DNA from: Halosimplex salinum
Lineage (GTDB): Archaea > Halobacteriota > Halobacteria > Halobacteriales > Haloarculaceae
Assembly (NCBI RefSeq): GCF_003730195.1
Contig: NZ_QWGG01000002.1
Location: forward strand, 434,001-498,000
DNA: 64,000 nt
Reading direction: 5' to 3'
Shown piece after piece: positions 62,556 through 64,000 of the stretch; the first letter of the stretch is position 1, and the number at the start of each line of letters is the position of its first letter. The notes below the pieces were generated by a model, which saw only the letters and a list, made by a program, of their open reading frames with translations, was not told where the DNA came from and did no database searches. The position numbers and the translations under genes were made by a program.

Positions 62556-63610
62556 CGGGCTCCGCTCGGGTTCGGTTCCGAGTCCGATTCGAGAGCGTCG
62601 TCCCGGGCCGCGCGGTTGCGAGCGATCCGCGCGGCGAGTTCGACGGCGTCGACCATGCTGGCCTCGCTCGCGACGCCCTCGCCCGCGATGTCGAAGGCGG
62701 TGCCGTGGTCGACGCTGGTGCGGACGATGGGCAGGCCGATGGTGACGTTCACGCCCGAGACGGCGTCGTCGCTGGCGAACCCGAGCATCTTGATCGGGAT
62801 GTGGCCCTGATCGTGGTACATGGCGACCACGCAGTCGTAGGCGCCACCGGCCGCCTGCGCGAACACGGTGTCGGGCGACTCGGGGCCGTGCACGTCCAGT
62901 CCGTCCGCGCGGGCGGCTTCGACGGCGGGCCGGATATCGCTGGCCTCCTCGGTGCCGAGCAGGCCGCCGTCGCTGGCGTGGGGGTTGAGCCCCGCGACGG
63001 CGATGGTCGGGTCCTCGACCCCGAGGTCGCGGAGTCCCTCGTGGGTCACGTCGATGGTCGCCCGGACGCGACGCGTGGAGACCCGGTTGCAGGCCTCCGA
63101 CAGCGACACGTGCGTGCTGACGTGGGTGACCACGAGACTATCCTCGACCAGCATCATCGCGTAGTCGTCGGTGTCGGTGTAGTCGGCGAGCATCCCGGTG
63201 TGACCCGCGTACTCGCTCCCAGCGAGCCGCGTCGCCTGTTTGTTGATCGGTGCGGTCGCGATGGCGTCGACGTCCCCGGCCGTCGCGAGTTCGATCGCCC
63301 GTTCGACGTACTCGAGGCTCGCCTCGCCGTAGGCTTCTCTGACGACGCCGCGCTCCAGGCTCTCGGCGTCGACGGCGTCCAGGTCGAGCACTGGGACGGT
63401 TCCGGGATCGAAGGTCGCGTCGGCCACCGACTCGACGGCGGCGACGGCGAGGTCGCTGTCGCGGATTTCGACGGCGGCGCGGATCACGTCGGCGTCGCCG
63501 ACGACGAGCGGGTTCGCGGCGTCGACCATGGTCGAATACGCCCCGACGACGACCTCGGGGCCGACGCCCGCGGGGTCGCCCATCGTCACGGCGACTGTCG
63601 GTCGCTCCAT
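62552..63610 (-). CDS. pdxA: PdxA-family 4-phospho-acid dehydrogenase (PdxA2-like)
   Basis: A 352-residue NAD-dependent metal dehydrogenase. It begins VAVTMGDPAGVGPE and has the metal-binding His residues in YAGHTGM, NPHASDGG and MYHDQGH. In vitamin B6 synthesis PdxA oxidises 4-phosphohydroxy-threonine; next to DUF1537 kinases, PdxA2 forms oxidise and decarboxylate 4-phospho-threonate or -erythronate to dihydroxyacetone phosphate. The neighbours here favour the second role. Its stop overlaps the next start, and only one base separates it from the kinase gene upstream. Confidence 0.9.
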   Translation of the reverse strand: MERPTVAVTMGDPAGVGPEVVVGAYSTMVDAANPLVVGDADVIRAAVEIRDSDLAVAAVESVADATFDPGTVPVLDLDAVDAESLERGVVREAYGEASLEYVERAIELATAGDVDAIATAPINKQATRLAGSEYAGHTGMLADYTDTDDYAMMLVEDSLVVTHVSTHVSLSEACNRVSTRRVRATIDVTHEGLRDLGVEDPTIAVAGLNPHASDGGLLGTEEASDIRPAVEAARADGLDVHGPESPDTVFAQAAGGAYDCVVAMYHDQGHIPIKMLGFASDDAVSGVNVTIGLPIVRTSVDHGTAFDIAGEGVASEASMVDAVELAARIARNRAARDDALESDSEPNPSGAR

Positions 63611-63611
63611 G

Positions 63612-64000
63612 TCACCGATCCAGCGCGTCCAGACAGTTGAAGATGACTCTTTCGTCGCCGAATCCGCCTGCCTTCGTGACCACTCGCGTCCCCGCTGCCG
63701 GCCCGGTCGCGATCCGCCCCGCTGGTACCCCGTCGGCGACGGACTCGCCGGTGAGTTCGATCGCGTCGGCTGCCAGCGCGTCGAGGACCGCTCCGGCCAC
63801 GTCGCCGCCGGTGAGAAACAGCCCCGCGGGAGCGGCGTCGGCCACCGTCGAACGCGCCGCAGCGGCGAGTGCGGTCGAGACGCGCTCCGCGGCCGTCACC
63901 GCCGCCGCGTCGCCGCCGTCGAGGTCGGTGGCGGCCCGTTCCGCGGTGGCAACGTCGTCGGTGTCGGTGGCGGCCGTCACGACCGCTCGCCCCTGCCGGT
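63612..64000 (-). CDS. Four-carbon acid sugar kinase (DUF1537 family), C-terminal part, cut by window edge
   Basis: The visible 129 residues are the C-terminal nucleotide-binding domain of DUF1537 kinases: LFLTGGDVAGAVLDAL and ATGPAAGTRVVTKAGGFGDE. The frame stays open to the edge at 64000, so the substrate-binding N-terminal domain lies outside. Family members (DtnK, OtnK) phosphorylate threonate or erythronate. First visible gene of the operon with pdxA and the LarA homologue. Confidence 0.85.
   Translation of the reverse strand, partial: RQGRAVVTAATDTDDVATAERAATDLDGGDAAAVTAAERVSTALAAAARSTVADAAPAGLFLTGGDVAGAVLDALAADAIELTGESVADGVPAGRIATGPAAGTRVVTKAGGFGDERVIFNCLDALDR

Overview
This 64 kb window is chromosomal DNA from a halophilic archaeon (class Halobacteria). 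Evidence: high GC (clearly above 65 percent outside a few islands), very acidic proteins rich in Asp and Glu, promoters with a TATA box about 26 bases before a start codon (leaderless transcripts), Tat-type lipoprotein signals, and archaeal or haloarchaeal genes (taw1, CTP-dependent ribK, purO, halocyanin, type II map, DUF4013, DUF2270, split Tm-1 pair). A member of the Haloarculaceae would fit, but genus is not decided by anything I can see. Most genes are ordinary; no rRNA, CRISPR array, provirus or intact insertion sequence was found.

Layout. 0-9.7 kb: a carbohydrate ABC importer (ATPase, lipoprotein binding protein, two permeases) plus a DUF624 membrane protein, bracketed by two closely related GMC flavo-oxidoreductases, the second in an operon with a gluconate 2-dehydrogenase subunit 3 gene. 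9.7-11.6 kb: a low-GC accessory patch with one lipoprotein gene and an IS200/IS605-like hairpin relic. 11.6-19.7 kb: taw1, ribK-ribB, halocyanin, ilvE, a zinc-ribbon protein, a pair of PH-domain membrane proteins and a second lipoprotein of the 10.3 kb type. 19.8-30.1 kb: a 1415-residue double sensor kinase behind a 20-codon leader ORF, an NHL beta-propeller protein, icd, and a second kinase fused to a DUF1349-like domain. 30.1-40.4 kb: asparaginase-like Ntn hydrolase, two toxin-antitoxin pairs (VapBC and DUF433/DUF5615), map with a duplicated 3' tail, stress proteins, an SDR, a GH97 glycosidase with a Nudix hydrolase, a thymidylate-kinase-like protein and aspartate kinase. 40.5-50.3 kb: a transducer lacking the CheA-binding tip, a DUF4013 protein, a pentapeptide-repeat K+ channel, a cation/proton antiporter, a phosphoesterase, purO, small uncharacterised proteins, a GNAT, an HNH protein and tRNA-Gln(CTG). 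50.4-58.4 kb: MDR dehydrogenase, Usp proteins, a PiT transporter, a large Tat lipoprotein with a Vps62/NPP1-like HDWE motif, and an APC permease with a tandem Usp protein.

58.4-64 kb holds the most promising gene set: four-carbon acid sugar kinase (DUF1537, cut by the window edge), PdxA-type dehydrogenase and a LarA-type nickel-pincer racemase/epimerase homologue in one overlapping operon, followed by a cupin gene and by the two halves of a Tm-1 protein. Between the cupin and the Tm-1 pair lies a symmetrical 55-bp two-tier dyad. I read this as a sugar-acid catabolic locus in which the LarA homologue may supply a C2-epimerisation step to the known DUF1537/PdxA2 route; that step is an inference. 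Together with the sugar importer, the GMC/gluconate-dehydrogenase-like oxidoreductases, the SDR and the GH97 enzyme, the window suggests a cell that oxidises sugars to sugar acids and degrades them.
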